A DNA stretch of 64,000 nucleotides from Neomesorhizobium albiziae (GTDB lineage: Bacteria; Pseudomonadota; Alphaproteobacteria; Rhizobiales; Rhizobiaceae). This document shows, in pieces, positions 62,900-64,000 of this stretch; the first letter of the stretch is position 1, and each line of letters starts with the position of its first letter. A model generated the notes under the pieces. It was not told where the DNA came from, searched no databases, and saw only the letters and a list, made by a program, of their open reading frames with translations. The position numbers and the translations under genes were made by a program. The stretch lies in contig NZ_FOSL01000002.1 of assembly GCF_900114255.1 (NCBI RefSeq), positions 434,001 through 498,000 of the forward strand. Direction: 5' to 3'.

Positions 62900-64000
62900 T
62901 TATGCCGCCTTGCGGCCACGCGCGGCAAGCCACGCCTTGGTGAGTTTTTCGAACCGTTCGGCCATATCGGAGACTGCCGCCTCGTCGGAAATTTGGCCGG
63001 CAAGCCATTTTTCGGCCGGCTCGGCGAAGATGGTGCGGCCAACGGCGAAACCCTTGACGACCGGCGCATTCGCAGTGGCGGCGAAGGCAGCCTCCAGTTC
63101 GTCCTGCGGCGCTTCCAACCCGAGCAGCACGACGCCCCGGCACCATGGGTCGTTCTTGTCGATCACCTTGCCGATGGCATCCCAGGCCGCTGCCGAGGCA
63201 TGCGGCTCGAGCTTCCACCAGTCCGGCTTGATGCCGAGATCATAAAGCTCCTGCAGCGCGCGCGGCACCGTATCCTCCGAGAGCGTGCCGTGTTTGCCGG
63301 CAATGATCTCGACCAGCAGTTCGCGGCCGACCTTGCGGGCCGCCTCGAACAGGGTGCGCAGCTTCGCCTGCTGTTCCTGCTTCAGAGCTTCCGGGTCATC
63401 CGGGTGATAGAAACAGAGGCACTTGATGCAATGGTCGACCGGCCACTCGGCAAGCTGGGAACCGATATCCTGCGAGAATTCGAAACGCAGCGGCCGCGAT
63501 CCCGGCAGCTCCACCGGGCGGCCGAGCCAGGCGAAGGGATGGTGGGCAAATTCGAACATCGCCTCGCGGCCATGTTTTTCGTCGATCAGCATCCCGTAGC
63601 CGTCCCGCCCTGCCGCGACTTTCGCCGCCGCCTTGACTGCGAGCACCTTGAAGTCGCGGATGCGCGCTTCGTCGGCGCCGCAACGTGCGGCGATATCTTC
63701 CAGTTGCACGCGATGGTCGATGGCAAGCGCCATCAGCGAAGGAATTTCGCGGCGGCGCGTCGTCGCCCAGTGGATGTGGTTGATCGCCGCGTCCTTGCGC
63801 AGCGCGCGGTGCGGGCTGCCGTTCTTCAGGAAGAACTGCAGTTCCTCCCAGGTCGGGTATTCCGGCGAGCAGAGCAGCCGCGACACCGCGAAGGCGCCGC
63901 ACGCATTTGCCCAGGTCGCCGCTGTCTCCAGGCTTTCGCCACCGAGCCAGCCACGCAGCAGGCCCGACATGAAGGCGTCACCAGCGCCAAGCACGTTGAA
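62900..64000 (-). CDS. iolC: 5-dehydro-2-deoxygluconokinase with DUF2090 domain, 5' end cut off
   Basis: The frame is open to the right window edge. The first visible residues, NVLGAGDAFMSGLLRGWL, are the C-terminal GAGD active-site motif of a PfkB sugar kinase (IolC). A DUF2090 domain of about 300 residues follows, an aldolase-like TIM barrel (HRVQLEDIAARCGADEARIRDFK through VKGFAVGRTIFAEPAEKWL). The fusion of kinase and aldolase-like domain is usual in rhizobia and may join steps 5 and 6 of inositol breakdown. It ends 20 bp before iolD. Confidence 0.93.
   Translation of the reverse strand, partial: FNVLGAGDAFMSGLLRGWLGGESLETAATWANACGAFAVSRLLCSPEYPTWEELQFFLKNGSPHRALRKDAAINHIHWATTRRREIPSLMALAIDHRVQLEDIAARCGADEARIRDFKVLAVKAAAKVAAGRDGYGMLIDEKHGREAMFEFAHHPFAWLGRPVELPGSRPLRFEFSQDIGSQLAEWPVDHCIKCLCFYHPDDPEALKQEQQAKLRTLFEAARKVGRELLVEIIAGKHGTLSEDTVPRALQELYDLGIKPDWWKLEPHASAAAWDAIGKVIDKNDPWCRGVVLLGLEAPQDELEAAFAATANAPVVKGFAVGRTIFAEPAEKWLAGQISDEAAVSDMAERFEKLTKAWLAARGRKAA

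Noticed and set aside
61131-63245. A 704-codon open frame on the plus strand
   Set aside because: It lies opposite iolD and iolC and has no ribosome site; its residues are the Arg/Gly/Ala mix expected from reading high-GC genes on the wrong strand.

Overview
The window is about 64 kb of high-GC chromosomal DNA, densely packed with genes. It looks like a member of the Rhizobiales close to Mesorhizobium. The reasons are the CobS/CobT, BolA and J-domain neighbourhood, the MucR/Ros regulator, the split phn genes, the iol operon with a kinase-DUF2090 fusion, an Irr-type iron control element, paired 'cuckoo' anti-Shine-Dalgarno small RNAs, and many short intergenic palindromes. I see no transposase, integrase, phage or CRISPR genes. 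This assignment rests on remembered family patterns, not on a search.

Layout. 0-9 kb: the biotin uptake protein BioY, ribosomal protein L28, a queuosine-precursor transporter behind a possible preQ1 riboswitch, a spermidine synthase-like protein, a phytase-like esterase, the late cobaltochelatase subunits CobT and CobS, a J-domain protein and BolA. 9-10.1 kb: gene-free DNA made largely of nested inverted repeats. 10-17 kb: a CatB-like acetyltransferase, EngB, exported MsrB, a fasciclin/RskA/ECF-sigma module, an amidase and ArgB. 17-31 kb: an EamA transporter, two exported enzymes (an MBL hydrolase and an alpha-hydroxy-acid oxidase) facing a LysR gene, a diguanylate cyclase, a HAD nucleotidase, a YcnI-PCuAC copper protein, a LOG protein, DapD, a BMP binding protein, MsrA, tRNA-Ser(GGA), two small lipoproteins and two anti-SD small RNAs.

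31-38 kb (+ strand) carries phnCDEE-DUF1045-phnMN. 53-59 kb (- strand) carries phnG-H-I-J-K-L-acetyltransferase, with phnF divergent. Together they form a near-complete C-P lyase pathway for using phosphonates as phosphorus, split by about 14.5 kb of unrelated genes. Each half is preceded by a direct-repeat Pho box, and the phnF-phnG gap also has a -10 hexamer and a likely PhnF operator. No phnP is visible; the DUF1045 2H-phosphoesterase is the obvious candidate to replace it.

38-45 kb (- strand) is an iron locus: an unknown Cys-rich protein, imelysin, Bfd, bacterioferritin, a di-heme protein, a second imelysin and a DUF1513 protein. A near-perfect Irr/ICE palindrome lies upstream. 45-50 kb holds MucR, a 38-residue membrane peptide and a polyamine ABC transporter. 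50-53 kb holds an amidohydrolase and a Tim44-domain protein. 59-64 kb is an inositol operon (iolC-DUF2090, iolD, iolE, a small membrane protein, iolB), cut by the right edge.
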